This document shows, one piece after another, positions 63,923 through 64,000 of a stretch of DNA of 64,000 nucleotides (position 1 is its first letter; every line of letters starts with the position of its first letter). The translations under genes were made by a program, and so were the position numbers. The notes beneath the pieces were generated by a model, which was not told where the DNA came from, did no database searches, and was given only the letters and a program-made list of their open reading frames with translations. The stretch covers positions 8,033,940 through 8,097,939 of the forward strand of contig CP034977.1 in the NCBI GenBank assembly GCA_004026145.2. The letters are read 5' to 3'. Source of the stretch: Takifugu bimaculatus. Its lineage: Eukaryota; Chordata; Actinopteri; Tetraodontiformes; Tetraodontidae.

Positions 63923-64000
63923 TTAAAAAAATAATTGACTCATGAGTGGCTGTGTGTATTTTTTCACTTACCTATACAGAAAATAACATGTATTAGTACG

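Noticed and set aside
1..64000. CRISPR arrays, operons, rRNA, tRNA or known microRNA genes
   Set aside because: No direct repeats with unique spacers, no cloverleaf-like gene outside the tRNA-like head of the dispersed repeat, and no conserved microRNA seed sequence I recognise.

Overview
The window is vertebrate nuclear DNA, almost certainly from a teleost fish. Genes are split by GT-AG introns, about 90% of the sequence is non-coding, long di- and tetranucleotide microsatellites are frequent, and the decayed mobile elements belong to families typical of fish (RTE-clade, R4/Rex6-like and L2-like LINEs, a Tc1-like transposon and a tRNA-headed dispersed repeat). I see no operons, CRISPR arrays, rRNA or tRNA genes.

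Two protein-coding genes can be assembled exon by exon, both on the + strand. The first is b3gat1 (HNK-1 glucuronyltransferase, GlcAT-P), with four coding exons between 34416 and 42734 that join without a frame break into 335 residues. The second is ilvbl (2-hydroxyacyl-CoA lyase 2, an acetolactate-synthase-like thiamine-diphosphate enzyme), with fourteen coding exons between 58306 and 63110 that join into 625 residues. Both keep the catalytic residues expected of their families. They act in unrelated pathways (Golgi glycan capping and ER 2-hydroxy-acyl-CoA cleavage), so their adjacency looks like ordinary synteny.

Layout: 1-34384 is the region upstream of b3gat1. It holds a possible TATA promoter and untranslated exon (766-1237), a SINE-like repeat (2475-2780), an RTE LINE remnant on the minus strand (12580-13330), an R4/Rex6-like LINE on the plus strand with several internal deletions (23797-26025) between microsatellites, and long stretches with no recognisable gene. 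b3gat1 follows. Starting 320 bases after its stop codon there is a 1.1 kb CCAT/CCAG tandem array (43054-44168), which lies either in its 3' UTR or in a 3' UTR intron. The 44.2-58.0 kb intergenic region carries a deleted Tc1-like element (45959-46521) and a 5'-truncated L2-like LINE (56200-57110). ilvbl and its 3' flank fill the rest.

I did not find a convincing new biological system. The points most worth checking are the nearly G-free tandem array next to b3gat1 and how the 3' UTR is processed around it, an overlapping upstream ORF that could repress b3gat1 translation, the multiply deleted LINE that still has its YMDD and CCHC motifs, and the Tc1 derivative with an internal hairpin. Most long reading frames elsewhere are chance or low-complexity.
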